Source of the DNA: Pseudoscleropodium purum
Taxonomy: Eukaryota; Streptophyta; Bryopsida; Hypnales; Brachytheciaceae
Direction of reading: 5' to 3'
Length of the DNA stretch: 64,000 nt
Assembly (NCBI GenBank): GCA_963969395.1
Contig: OZ017801.1
Span: forward strand, 188,501 to 252,500
The notes under the pieces were generated by a model, which worked only from the letters and a program-made list of their open reading frames with translations, made no database searches and was not told the origin of the DNA. Every line of letters starts with the position of its first letter. Within the stretch, counting starts at the first letter, position 1. This document shows, piece by piece, positions 47,680 to 59,898 of the stretch. The position numbers and the translations under genes are program-made.

Positions 47680-49000
47680 TGTCACACCCCTATCTCCTTT
47701 GGGTGCCCAAAGTGCCTTAATAAACAAGGGGGACCTTGGTGGTGACTTCCCAAGCCTTGCAATAGTCTAAGAGGGGAGAAGTGAAACACTTTCGAGCAAA
47801 CAAGGCACAATAGAGCTCTAGATTTGAAAATTATGGTAAAGTGTTATACATACTCGAAAAACTTTTGAGAAAAAACACCTAATTATCCTAAAAATGCATG
47901 ATTTGGACTAATGAGTCAAAAGTTGTGGCCGCTCAAAGTTGGAAGTGTCCCAGTGACACCAAGACATTTAAGGGTGCCGAAGGGGTTACTTCTAGGCAAT
48001 ACTTCTTAAAATAAGGCATTTGACATACCATTGGAAAGCTATGAACCCAAGAAAGCTATAATGACAAGCACTATGAGGTTTTAAGCTATGAATTAAAAGT
48101 TATGGCCAAAGAGAGGGGTTGTAGTGAAAGCAAAATGGCCTCACCTAGTGAACCCAAATCTTTAGAGGGCCATAATTTTGTGAGAATTTGTCTAAATGGG
48201 ACAAATAAGGAATCCATTGGCATCTAATCCTTGTACAAATATTCAAAATGAACTAGTATGAGGGATTTAGAGCTATGAATGTAAAGTTACATAGTTTGAA
48301 AGTTAGAGAGTCCAAATGGTGATGTAACTTGGTGATTTCGGTTGGAAATGGGTGGTCTTTCAAAATCCAAGGTGATTTGGATATCTTCTTTGACATAAGA
48401 GAGGGGGTCTTCCTACTCCCACAAAGAATACTATAAGAGGAGTTGGTCTCACTCCTCACTCCCTCTTGTAGAGCCTTGATGAATCCCGGTGAACCCTAGT
48501 GACTCAAGGTTGGTGGTGAAACTTCACCACAAGCTCCAAGGCATCATGGGGCACTTGTGTGAAGTGTCTTGTGACACCAATTGAGATGGAATTCTACCCC
48601 TTATTAGCTCATGCTCAATGTGTCATGAATTGGGAGTCCCAATTAGCAATGCCAGAAAAGTAGCAAATACATTATGAACTAGTTTAGAGCAAGGTGACAC
48701 TCAAGGGCCGTTAGGGGCGTGGTGAGTAGTGCCACAACAAGTCCTAGCACATGAAAATGGAAGTTCCACCTCATGTCACAATGTGACATACCCAATGTCA
48801 CATGAAGAGTGTGTATTAGAGTTCCGGTGATTGAAACTTAGTAGTGACAACTTGGAAATAGTAACTAACACTATAGGTGCATAGCATGTGTAGTGTTGGC
48901 TAGTTGTAATTCAAGCAAAGTTAGAAACAAAGTGTGGTGAACCCATTGATGACATCTATTCTACCCTCTTTCCAAAAATGTTATAACATGATTAATGACT
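47680..49000 (+). mobile_element. LTR-like block, possible solo LTR (right end unresolved)
   Basis: Begins TGTCACACCCCTATCTCC, a typical TG-type LTR start, after AT-rich DNA, and is compositionally distinct (GC-richer, pentamer-repetitive) to about 49000. A TATA-like CTATAAGAGGAG at about 48433 precedes CACTCCTCACTCCCTCTTG, as expected of an LTR promoter and R region. No gag-pol, primer-binding site or second LTR was found, and the terminal CA and a 5-bp duplication could not be fixed. The identification is inference. Confidence 0.4.
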
Positions 49001-49065
49001 TAATAATATTACAACTACATAGTCATTGAATTTTTGAATTCCAAATTTCTTTTAGAACTTAAGGA

Positions 49066-49098
49066 TTATATATACATACATACATATATATATATATG
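49066..49098 (+). repeat. TATA/CATA microsatellite
   Basis: TATATATACATACATACATATATATATATATA-type dinucleotide/tetranucleotide run; a simple repeat. Confidence 0.85.
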
Positions 49099-50990
49099 AG
49101 TGTCCAATTGGTCACCTAAGATTCACGCTTTTCTATTTTTTTGTTAGTATTTTGAGTGAATTTATTTATACAAAAGTCCTAAAAAGAGTGTAAAGCCAAA
49201 ATTGATATATCGCATGTCATTATAATATTTGGTCCTAATTAGCTATTTTTCCTAAAATATAACCCGAATCATGTATATAAATAGGTTAGAAATCCAAAAG
49301 TTATACATATTGTAGTCATTTAGTAGAATTGTCTCAAATTGCCTAAACTTGTTTTAAATGAAATGGATCCTTTTCTTCTCACACTACTCTCTTTCCATTA
49401 TTTTATGCTCAATGTTGACTTTGACCTCTATAGAATATTGGTTTCAATTTTCAAACAATAATTGACAACTGCAAACTCCCATCTTCTTATCTAATGTCAA
49501 TTATTGGTTTATCCAACTTCTAATGGTCACACTCACTTCTCTAAGATTTGCGAGTGGTGGTTTGAATTTTATCTACGGAATTGTGAATGTCCTTCTAATT
49601 CTCTCCTTCCATCCAAATTATGACTCTTGGTGTAGTTTAAGTGAGAATTAGGCCTTGATACCTCTTCTTCAATCAATTGCACTTGTCTATTCTACTTCCA
49701 TTCCTTCCTTCTACTCTGCTTCTATATCCTTTCTCTTCGCAATTTTGTTTTGACAATTACTACATGTATTTAATGTTTTAGTTTTGGTTCTCAAAAGTTC
49801 AAACAAAAAACAAAAGAAATGAGTGTAACCGGTCAACTTGTAGTAGTCTAGTTATGAATCCCTCTTTTGGTCCAAAGTGGACCACTCTTTTACTCTAGTT
49901 TAGGACTGTTTTCCATTCTACTTTGGACCTCTTTTTGGGCAGCAATTTGGGACCCTTGGCCTTCCCTGGTCTTATTCTTGAATTTTTGTAAACACCAAAA
50001 ATTGTCTATTTGGGTACGAAATACGAAAACTAATGCACAAGATTTTAAACTCTAACTCTAGACTTTTGCTATGAAACTTTTGGACACTAAACTTGGATTT
50101 TCCAAAATTGTGTTTTAGAAACTAAACTTGGAAATGTCAAATATCAACCAACACATGAATTTTAGGGACTCCCCTCAAAGCCAAAGCTTCGTTGTATTCC
50201 ACAAAGCCAAGAATACACAAACAATTTCAAAAGAATTAATTGTCAAAATCCAGCAACACATGTTAGAGCAAGGAGTTAGTACCAATACTTATTAGTTTAC
50301 AAACAATATACAAACAAGTTAGTACAACAACATGCAAAATCTAGGAGATTTAACAATGAAAGAATTTTCCACTTAGAAATTTAAAATTTCACAAACATAA
50401 AGTAGAAGCCCTCCAAAGCGGCATCGCTAAGATATGATGAGGAGTATTTCTAGGATTAATACAAGCAAATAAAACTTAAACCAAACCAAAACAAATTAGT
50501 AACAAATACACAAATAATTACATCCACAAATGAATATTGTAGGAACCCTAATTTACTTCAAGGAAAGCTTCAAAAAACACCAACAACAGAGCTTGAAATA
50601 CTCCCGAAATACAAGAAATTGACAATTTGGCCCCAAATGGCCAAAATTCAAATAAATATAGTTAATAGTGTGGAATAAGCCAAAAGTTGGTTACAAGAGG
50701 TGTTTTGAGAGGAAAATGAGTGTCCTTATATACATCTTCAAGGGCACTCACCCCCTCTCATTTCCTACTCGATAATCTTATTAACTATGACTTTCAACCT
50801 AATCTGCAAGTTTTAACTTTCTATATTGAACCTAAACTTTGAATTTTGAAAAAAGACTCCAAATCACAAACAAATTGTACCATTGACTTAAGAAGGCCAT
50901 TTATAATTTGGAGGGCCCTTCCACCCCTTTTTCTTTTCCATCAAAAGCTAATGTTAACTTAAAGTCTCAAAAAATAAAAATCCTAACTTT
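49099..50990. other. Intergenic, no gene
   Basis: No protein-like frame. 50700-50800 resembles the 9910-9970 region, so the R1 family may begin upstream of 51023. Confidence 0.45.
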
Positions 50991-51022
50991 TGGAAGTTGA
51001 TTTTTCTATAAAAGTAACTAGC

Positions 51023-51350
51023 CTAGGGTCTTAAATAGATATGAGGGAGTAAAAAAGATCTAATTTGGGCCCCATTCCGGCTTTGTATGCTCTTGGTACG
51101 CCAGTCAACTCCGCTGTAATCTTCAAAATTACCTATCTTAGAAGAATCTTGCTAGTTTTGGATCTTCTGACTATTAAAATGTCTTGAAACTTGTTGGGTA
51201 GTGTTATTAGAAAAAAATCTACTTTAATTTGTAGTGACATTTTAGTACACCTCAAGTAATTTCTGTGAGTTTCCCATTGTGAATTTTGGCAATTGACCGC
51301 CCGGAAGAATATCTTCTAGCTACTAGAAAATACTATAATTTTTGTAAAAC
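51023..51350 (+). repeat. Interspersed repeat R1, copy B
   Basis: Shares TTGGGCCCCATT, TCTTGCTAGTTTTGGAT and the GACCGYCYGRAAGAAT segment with copy A (4680-5050), and CTAGCCTAGG with copy C. It lies only ~35 bp upstream of the R2 copy at 51384. Noncoding. Confidence 0.6.
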
Positions 51351-51383
51351 CTTCCATTGTATCAACAAAATAATAGAAAGTAG

Positions 51384-52740
51384 TGAAGGGGAAAAGTTAA
51401 GTAGCTGAAGTTGTAGGGTTGATTTTTCCTTTCCAAAATGATAAAGAAGTTGATATTTGGCTCAAATGTCTAAAAGATATTTGTGGATGAAGTTTGACTA
51501 TAAACTACCTTCTAAAATTTCATCGGTTGATTTCTAACAATTTCACTATTGAAATTCACTTTTGGTTTTTGGATTATTTTCTATCTTCTATCTTCTACCT
51601 AAATACTAAATTTGAATTGATTTGGTCAATTTTGATTGACTTTCATCCAATTCTATTCTATTTTGACTCTGAAATTCATCCTACCATAACTTCCTCAATA
51701 CTAGTCTAATTTGAGAGGTTAAAACAGTTATGGAATTCTAAAAATATTTTCTTCAATATTCTACTTCTATCTTGTTCTTTGGTTATCTTTTAACTTGAAT
51801 GATAAATTCTTTGATAGTTTTTGCTTCTTTTTGGAGTTTTGGGTTTTCACTCTAAGTTAAAAGCTAAATAAATTATCTTAAAGGTCTTGATTTTACCTTT
51901 TTATCAATGTGAAATTTCTTACTTTTAACCTTTCAATAAAAATAACTTGATGATAAATTTTGACCATTTACAAAATTCATCAAAATTTACCCTTCAATTG
52001 TTTTTTACCTTCAAAATCAAAAATCACTTTTACCTTCTAATTATAGTTTCACTTTTACTTTAGATGTTAAAATTCATTCAAAGATTTCCTCTAGTAACTT
52101 CTCATTTTCATTTATTTTTACTACTACTTTTTTCATCCAAAATAATTTTGGATAAATTCTTATTATGGTTGATGGTGAAGTAAATTTTTAAAGGGGCTAA
52201 GTGATTTTCTAGCTACTTCTAAGTTTACTTCTTGATTTTTGAAATTCTTACAAATTGATTATAATTCTAATGTTACTTCAAATATAAACTTCTATTCTAA
52301 TGTTTTTGTAGTAATTCAAGAAACTTGAGAAAAAGAATTCAATTATTGGCCTAAAATTTTGCAATTTCAATGATGCCATTGATATTGATTATCACTTGAG
52401 CGTCATCGTATGCTCCTTCCATTTCCATATCAAATCCTTGGTATTAAAAAGTCGTATTTTTGTGGTTCATACAATGTATTAGGAATGCCCAAGTCTTCTT
52501 TTCCTTTGAGCTTCTTCTTTTTCCTTTCCTTTTATTTCTTTCTAATGTTTTCTTTTTCTTTTGAGATATTTTATGGAATAAAATTCTATAAAATCTAAAG
52601 TCTGAATGCCTTGCTTATTTGGTTTAGGAATCAAACAAAAGCTTAAGACAAACTTCCTTAACTTCTTCTAACTGATAACCAAATTCTAGAATAATATAAA
52701 GCCAAATATTCCTTCCTTTTGTATTTTCCCTTTCTTCCTA
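51384..52740 (+). repeat. Interspersed repeat R2, second copy
   Basis: Homologous in direct orientation to 7262-8650 (TTCCAAAATGATAAAGAAG, ATATTTGTGGATGAAGTTTGA, TTGACTTTCATCCAATTCTA and later GAGATATTTTATGG). No reading frame is conserved between the copies, arguing against a coding sequence. Confidence 0.65.
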
Positions 52741-52905
52741 CAAGCAAAGTCCACCTTTAAATAGGGTCAACTATGCCGAATGCATGGCTAAGTTTTTCTT
52801 AAGCCTCTCTTCTCCTCCCTAATACTCAATTTCTGACTTCAAAGTGCATTCTTCTACCATCAATTGTCAAGTGTGTGAGACACTTGAGTACGGAAGATTT
52901 GAACT

Positions 52906-53250
52906 TTGGCTTCTAAGGGCCGCTTCACATATGGGCCCAAGGTTGAGAGTTCGTTGGCCTCCACCAATCAAATTTCAGAAAGCCTGACTTTGGCCTCTCG
53001 ACCCTTCACACAAGGCAACACAATCCAAAGTCTGTTGCCCTTCAAAGTGCCTACATGGAAGCCCAAGCTCCTACGTGGCAATGGCCTCACGACGGACTCT
53101 CGATCAAAGTTTGGGTGGCCACTTTGTGCGACCCAAACTTTGGTCGAGAGTCCGTCGAATTGCCCATTTCTTTGGACTCTTGCCCAAAGTTTGGCCATGA
53201 ACTCCCACGGCCTCTCGATTTGGTCGGCCCATGTGTGAAGTGCCCCTGAG
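52906..53250 (+). repeat. Segmental repeat R6, copy 2
   Basis: Same block order as 45001-45350, without the internal tandem duplication. It contains CCCAAACTTTGGTCGAGAGT and GCCCATTTCTTTGGACTCTT. Direct orientation relative to copy 1, about 8 kb away. Confidence 0.65.
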
Positions 53251-53363
53251 TGTGGACGCGAGAACTTGAATTGAGAGCCTAAGCTCCAAGCTGATCATCA
53301 CAGAGCATGAACTGAAGAAATTGAGGGCCAAATCTGAGCTCATTTGACTCCAGAGGTGAGCCT

Positions 53364-53459
53364 TGGTTCCTTAATCAATCTGATTTGTGACCAGGACTCT
53401 GGTTCCTTCTCAATCTGATTGTGGCTTGGCTCGTGGTCCCTTCTCAATCTGATTTGGGG
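53364..53459 (+). repeat. Short tandem repeat, three units of ~35 bp
   Basis: Three units around GGTTCCTTAATCAATCTGAT, GGTTCCTTCTCAATCTGAT and GGTCCCTTCTCAATCTGAT at about 53364, 53401 and 53435, each followed by a variable TGTGAC/GTGGC/GGGGTTGG spacer. Confidence 0.75.
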
Positions 53460-53499
53460 TTGGTCTTGGTTTGTACTTGCACTAAGAATGGCAGTTTTT

Positions 53500-54820
53500 G
53501 AGCAATTTTGGTGAAAACATAGTCCAAAATATTTAGGGGTTAAAAGAGACAATTGTAAATAATTTATCAAAAGCTGTCCAATTCTCCAATCATTTTCTTC
53601 TTGCCTTACCATTCCTCAGCATATTTTTCAACATTTCTGATGTGTACATATAGCTTTTGATGATTGCTTACTGGTATAGAATTAAAAATAAACAATTTCA
53701 AAGCATGAATACTAGAAAAGGAGGGTTTATTAGGAACAAAATTATTATTCTCAAGAAATTTCCTCATTTTTCAAAATGACCACATTGATCTAATTAACAA
53801 AATGACTTTTAAGTAAGGCTGCATCATTCTTTGTAGTCAATAAAGACTATACACCTATGTTACAAGTGTTTATATTATAAACACCTTCAATGGTTGCAAT
53901 ATACGGTATCTACTTATTTACATTCTCAAAGTTTACATGCTCACATACTAGCACCATTGTTCCATCATCCATGAGTTTTTATTCCAAAACAAATTTTTTT
54001 TGCATATTCTTAGAAAACAATTGATTTCGCCATTGGCATTTTTTCCTATTCATGGCACCTACTACTTGAGATTCCGGTCCAACAACCATTTTGATTTGTT
54101 TTTGGTTGCTAAATATGCAACTATAAAGACTATTTGCTCCCATTTTTGCAAGCTATAGGTAAATTTTATTGTTTTTATGTTTGTTGTGAAGTGCTATTCT
54201 ACAAAAAATGATCCAATTCTTGATCCAATTAACAATTGACCATTGCCTTTAGCTTGTATTAAATTTAAACTTTAAGAAGATCCACTCTTAGATTTCGAAA
54301 TTAGTTCTCTTTTAGTATTTAGAATGAAGTAATGGATTAGATTTATCTCTCAAATTGTACAAAAAAATATGCAATACCATTGAGATCAAGAAATGTTTTT
54401 GAAGCTCTATTCATCAAAGTAATATTGACACGTTCCATCTTTGTCCATGGACTATCTCAACTTCCTTGAGTTTCAAAACAAAGATAAAGGGGAGACTTTG
54501 CAGTTTTGATTGAGGATCCATGTACCAAATTAGCTTTTATTGGTGTCAAAATAAAATAGAATGTTTACACAACATCGTACAAATTGAACATTCTACAACA
54601 ATAAGATGTAATTGTATGACGTCAAGTAAGAAGATCTAATCTTCTAATTGAACTTAATGAACCAAGTAAAAGATTTGAGACATTACCTTTATATGTGATG
54701 CCATACATCTCTACATCATCTTGTAGACTTGTTTAATGTCAACAAATAAGGAATTATTTACATTCAATGCCACTTGCATTAGTTCTTTTTTCTAAATTTG
54801 TATTTATAATAATTAGAATC
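53500..54820. other. AT-rich intergenic, no gene
   Basis: No recognisable protein frame or delimited repeat. Confidence 0.45.
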
Positions 54821-54914
54821 TCAAACAAATCTACAATAGAGTAATATGAATCCATGTATTCTAAAAGCTTTAGATTCAATTATTGACAAGGATTGTGAGG
54901 ATTTTATAGAGACC

Positions 54915-55184
54915 TTACAAAAACCTTGTAAAGATTTGGCAAGTAGGCAATGCAAAGTCGACAAATTGAATGTCTCCCTTGATTTTTTTGAAAATAGCCT
55001 TATAACCATTGTGTATGATTCCATTACCATCACACATTTCAATGATGTCCTCTAGTCCTATGCTAGCTCCAATCTCATCTATTAATAGTTTGCCATTCAA
55101 TTTTGACAATTTAGCAAATTTGCACATAGAAATAACTTCATTGATGCTAAGATAGCAACAACAATAAAACTTTAGCAGTGCCAA
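54915..55184 (-). pseudogene. Coding-like fragment, unrecognised
   Basis: An 89-codon minus frame reads LLIDEIGASIGLEDIIEMCD and NGYKAIFKKIKGDIQFVDF. This is an amphipathic, protein-like composition unlike the usual chance frames of this AT-rich region. The frame starts and stops without splice sites I can defend and no domain is recognised. It may be a fossil of a transposon or host gene, or a chance frame. Confidence 0.2.
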
Positions 55185-56864
55185 ATTGTGTGTCCATACT
55201 ACTACATAGGTGTTGCTACTATCTCATTTAATTAGAATTGAATTGTTATATAATTAGTAGAGCAAAAATTTGAGCATAAGAAAAAAATCTTTTCTTTCCA
55301 TCATCCATGAATTCAAGATTGACTTGGCTTACAATTTGAAATGGTGGACGTTTTTCATCTATTGGGGTGTGAGGAGAAATAGAGTCTTTAACCTATAGAT
55401 CAATATTTGTCCCTCTTGCTTCTCTTTTCTAAAAATTCAAACTTTAGGACTTGTACATCCAACTAATGACTTTGAAAAATTAGATGCCCATATTCTTTTA
55501 CAATAGTTGCAAATTTTTTTATCCATTCAATGCTATACTACAATCACTAGAGGAAATTCACCTACTCTAGAGGATTGTGAGCTCCTTGGGATTCTTAGCT
55601 TGTCAGAATTCTTGGTAGCTACTACCTAATGTAGCAAAATGACTACCACATCATTTTTTAAATATTATTTTATCAAAAAAAAAAGTTAGCCTTCTTTTTC
55701 ATTTTCAGAGTTTTCAATTTGTTTTTTGTTATTTTGCAAAAATATTTATTACAGCTTGGTGTTTTTTAACTATGGGGGGAATTGTGGGGTAACAAACCTT
55801 GAAATGGCCCTCCTACCCCCCCCCCAAAAAAACAAAAAACAAAAAACAAAAACTCTTTTAATGGTGCAAGAAAGTGAGACAAAAATAAAACAATAATATA
55901 GCATAATATAGCATGCAACATGACAACATCAAAAAACAAAACATGCTACGATGAATGATACTTTGTCTTGAAAAAAAATAAGAAATAAAAAGTGAGACCT
56001 TCTACTTGCACATGTGAGTCATTAAGCTTCTTTGAGTCAACAAGTTGAGTGGACATGCAATGATTATGATTATAGTGGTTGGAAGAGGTTTACTATAATT
56101 GCAAGATCAACAACAAGCTACATGATTGATCTCAATCATCTCTTCTCCATTCAATGTTCTTCACTCCCCATTTTGCAAATTCTAGACCAATATCTGCAAT
56201 TAATTTCTCCTAAAGGTAGTGTTCTTGAGGCCTTAATTTCTTCTAATGTTTATGAAAAAATATAGTCTTGTAATTTGAGATGCTATTATTTTGAAATCTT
56301 TGATCTCAAAGTTATTGAAATCTTTTCTCACATATTCGAAATAGTTGTCTCTAAATTTACATCATTTGGATTTCAAATAAATTTTTTTCCTCGTTGCATA
56401 AAAAATCATCAAAAATTGACTATTGTATTGCCAATGCACTTTACCTCCTTGCATTGCATGTTGATTTAAAGTAAGTTGGACTCCACATTTGCTTCTAAAA
56501 TTTGCACTACTCTAAAATTTGCACTCCATATATTTGCTTCTAAACTTAAGTTTTTTGCATTGTAGGGTGATTTGGAATAATCTAAATTCTATATTTGGTT
56601 TTGAAATTCTCCATGTATATACCTCACAAGATCTAGAACTCAATGGTAAAGATGCAAATTCATTAAGAGCAAAAATCTTAATTCAAGAAAGCTCAAAATC
56701 TATTGACCCTATCTCATAGGAATGAAAAGAAGTTTTTTTTCTCACTTCAAACATTATTATATATTTATATTTCAATTCATATAGTCAAATGGCCTAAAAA
56801 GTTTCCACACATTTCTATAATAGTTTACTACACTTTTGTATGGTTGAAATTCAAACAAAAGCTA
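55185..56864. other. AT-rich intergenic, R3 copy 3 inside
   Basis: No gene. About 55560-55830 is the weak inverted R3 copy, with a C-run at 55815-55826 and AACAAAAAACAAAAAACAAAA low-complexity beside it. Confidence 0.4.
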
Positions 56865-57172
56865 TGGCAAATTTCATTAAAATAGTAGTATTCCGATAAT
56901 TTGGCACTTTTAGTAGTTCAGACTGTACACTCTAAACCGGTTATTCTATGCTAAAATCTATACCAATACTAGATTTTTGAAATCTACAATCCTTCTAGAT
57001 ATCTGAAATCTGTACCAATCCTAGATTTTTTAGACTACTTGATCTAATATCTATGTCAGTCGTAGATTTCAAAAATCTAAAAGTAACCTAGATGTTAGCA
57101 ATGTGTACTTGTCCTAAATGTCAAGTTGTGAAAATGGCATATGGAATACCACCATTTTAATGAAATTCGCCA
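56865..57172 (-). mobile_element. MITE family M1, copy 2 (308 bp)
   Basis: Starts TGGCAAATTTCATTAAAATA and ends TTTTAATGAAATTCGCCA. Terminal inverted repeats extend imperfectly to ~50 bp (GTAGTATTCC versus GTGGTATTCC). It is the reverse complement of 44281-44588 throughout and has the same length. No coding frame and no clear target-site duplication. Confidence 0.75.
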
Positions 57173-57724
57173 TAGCTTCTCTTTTCAACTTTAGTTAATG
57201 TACTAAAAAATGGAAAATTTTGACAATTTTTCTTGAAAAACACCCTTGGTCCTTTAGGAATTAAGGAAAAAAAAGTCCAGAAAAGTGTTCAATAAATAAC
57301 TTTCAACATTTTTATAAAGTTAAATGTATATATAGTTGAACTTCAATACTTACTACCTTGATAAACATTAGAATTTCATATATATTACAAAATTTTATTC
57401 TTCTTCTAGATCCTCAAAGAGAAGTGTTAGATATTAAATGGCAAGATATCTTTTGTAAATATACCTTGCTATATGTTAGAGTACTCCCCACCATTGATAA
57501 ATTAGAATATAAATTATTTGTTATATGTTATAATGTTGGATGTGTTAGAATCCTCTACTCCTTATTTGTAACATATGATAAAGTCAAAAATAGGAATTGT
57601 ATTTAAAGCATAATACCAAATTTCATTTAGGTATAATAGAATAATTTTTTTAATAAACTTTTAAATAAAAATTGTAGAAAATCAAGCTAACTTTGAGCTC
57701 TAGGAACATGTTTGCTATTTTTGT
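57173..57724. other. AT-rich intergenic, no gene
   Basis: A plus frame at 57358-57606 (82 codons) has no recognised motif. Nothing else was seen. Confidence 0.4.
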
Positions 57725-58030
57725 TTCAAAATTTAAAGAAAGGATTTGAAAATGTCAAAAGAAAATGTCCCTTCCAATCCTCTTTGAACTTTGTCTATAA
57801 ACTATTTATTGGAGACTCTAATCACAAACAAATTATTGTAGACAAAAGTCAACTTGATTTTCCACATTTCCTTAGTTTAAATTTTTTAGAAAAATAGATT
57901 TTAGCTCTGCTTAAATGAAGTTTGAAGTTTTGGTTTGAGCACAATTACCTAAACTAAGTAAAGTGGTGAAGTTTTTATCTTCAAATTATCCCATACCAAT
58001 TTTGAAGATTGATGAAGGATAATAAATTTT
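57725..58030 (+). repeat. Half-copy of the 41.9-42.4 kb foldback
   Basis: GATTTGAAAATGTCAAA, CCCTTCCAATCCTCTTTGAA, TTTATTGGAGACTCTA and TTTTTTAGAAAAATAGATTT follow the same order as the right arm of the foldback (42120-42300). The opposite arm is absent here, so this is a single-armed relative. Confidence 0.55.
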
Positions 58031-58189
58031 ACTATAAAATGACCTATCCAATTTAGGTCTTTCAAAATGTCATTGAAGTTCCTCCATTTCACCATCAAAA
58101 TTTACTTGATGACAAATGGTAAAATGATAGATTGATGTTTGACTCAAATATTCCATTCTGAGCGGTATTTAAATTTTGTTTCCCTTAAT

Positions 58190-59240
58190 TTCAGCTCCTA
58201 TCAACATCCTTAAATTAAGTTGTTTATTTTGTTTTATTTGTTTGTTTAATATGTTGAAATCTAACTACACATGAAGCGTATAACGGTGTTCTTGAAAACT
58301 GCTCAAAAGCTCTTAGTTCAGAGAGGTGCACAATCTTTGTTTTGTGGCATTTTGACTTATGATGCAAAAATTATTGAATTTGAAAGTTTTTATGAATCGA
58401 TAAATAAAATGAAATTATCCTTTATTTTGAAAATCTTTAACTTTGCATTGCATGTTCAAACGCCATGATACAAAGTCTTTGCACTACTTTGTGGGTAAGG
58501 CTTTCTATTCATGCCAATTTCATGGTAGTTGGACCTACGGTGTAGAGGCTATGGATTTTTTTAAATTAAAAAATTGAATTATTGAATTTCGAAGTATAAA
58601 ACTGATTGAATTTTGAAGTTTTATATCTAATGGATTTAAAAAACGAAAAAATTACTTTTACTTTTATTTTGTTTGTAACAACACAAAGCACACTAGTATA
58701 CATCAAGTTAGGTAGTTGGTTGATTTGTTACAATGAGATCTCTTGGACTGTGTATCCCCTGGTAGTATTCTTGGAACTATTGGAAAGCCCTTGGCAAGGA
58801 GGAGTGTACGGGCTTTGTTTTGTAGCATTTGAACCTAGGATATGAAAGTTATGGATTTTGAGTTATTTTGGGTTTGAAAAAATTAGAAAATTATTTTTTC
58901 TTTTTTTTTGGTCTAGCAACAACACAAAGCATGCTAGTATGTACATTAAATTAGGCTAATTGTTTTGTTTGTGTTTTGTTTACTACATTGAGATCTATGC
59001 AACCATGCATCTCCCATAAAGTGCTTGGTAAAGAAGGATCCATAGGCTTTGTTTCATGATGTTCCAACATGCAACATGTAAGTTATTGAATTTCAAGGTT
59101 TTTATGAATTAAAAAATTCCATTTACTTTTATTTTGACCAGAGTAATGTCAATGTGAAAGTTATGAATTTTTGAGATTTTCTTTAAATTGAAAAAGAAAG
59201 CTACTTTTACTTTTATTTGGACTGGCAACAACACAGGGTG
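58190..59240 (+). repeat. Decayed tandem repeat R5, ~4 units of ~0.25-0.3 kb
   Basis: Units repeat an ordered set of blocks: TTTGTTTTGTTTRTTACATTGAGATCT, a GCCCTTGGCAAGGAGG-like segment, GGCTTTGTTTTGTAGCATTT, GAAAGTTATTGAATTTYGAAGTTTTTATGAATTAAAAAAT, then TTTTACTTTTATTTTG and GCAACAACACAAAGCAYRCTAGTAT. Blocks recur near 58230, 58600-58730, 58860-58990, 59090-59120 and 59160-59240, with gaps and deletions. A lone unit is at 29556-29800. The repeated mention of small open frames is due to the repeat, not to genes. Confidence 0.65.
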
Positions 59241-59898
59241 ACGGGGCACACTTACAGTCTTTAATTTCCAAAAGCATTTGACTTCACTTTTTCCAATTGT
59301 TTTCTGCCCGACTTGAAAGGCTAGGGTATTAAAGGTTCGACTGTGTGCATCTAATCAATGGGTAATTGCATGGGAAAGTGATAGGCCCATTATTGAGGTT
59401 AATCCTGAAGGGGTGAGACCCATCACCAAAGTACCAATAGTGACCCAAAATTTGATCCAATTACTGGAAGAGTTGGCGCCTTCTGCATTTCTGCAGGAAT
59501 AATGAAAGTAATAGAGGGCAAGCTCCGAGTTTCCCAAAATGATTGAATCAATTCATTTGCGTGTGTGGCTAGTACTGAGTTACTCTAATATCATGACTAC
59601 AGTGATTTTAAAAAGGCATTGTCCACGGGTGCAATGCAACATACAGCAGTCCCACCTTCATGAACATTACATGATCACCTCTTCACTGGTAAATCAGAAA
59701 GGATTGCAGTGATCAAGCCGTGGGAAGGTAGAGTCAACGATATAACGCAGCGGACAATTTCAACTGGCGAGATTATTTTGGGGGTAATGGTTCAACATTG
59801 GCAAATTCTGACACAAAGGCAACAAATTATGCTGCTCTCCAAGATGCACCTACATAGAACTACACATGTATAATTTACAAATTGATAGATTCACTCAG
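59241..59898 (-). other. 3' flank of the RING ligase gene
   Basis: Composition shifts from AT-rich repeat to balanced sequence near 59260-59600. The last ~250 bp before the stop codon at 59899 are likely 3' UTR of the minus-strand gene. No separate gene was recognised. Confidence 0.4.

Noticed and set aside
52906..53238. 110-codon plus frame in repeat R6
   Set aside because: The frame is not kept in the other R6 copy at 45 kb, where indels shift it. Better explained as repeat sequence.
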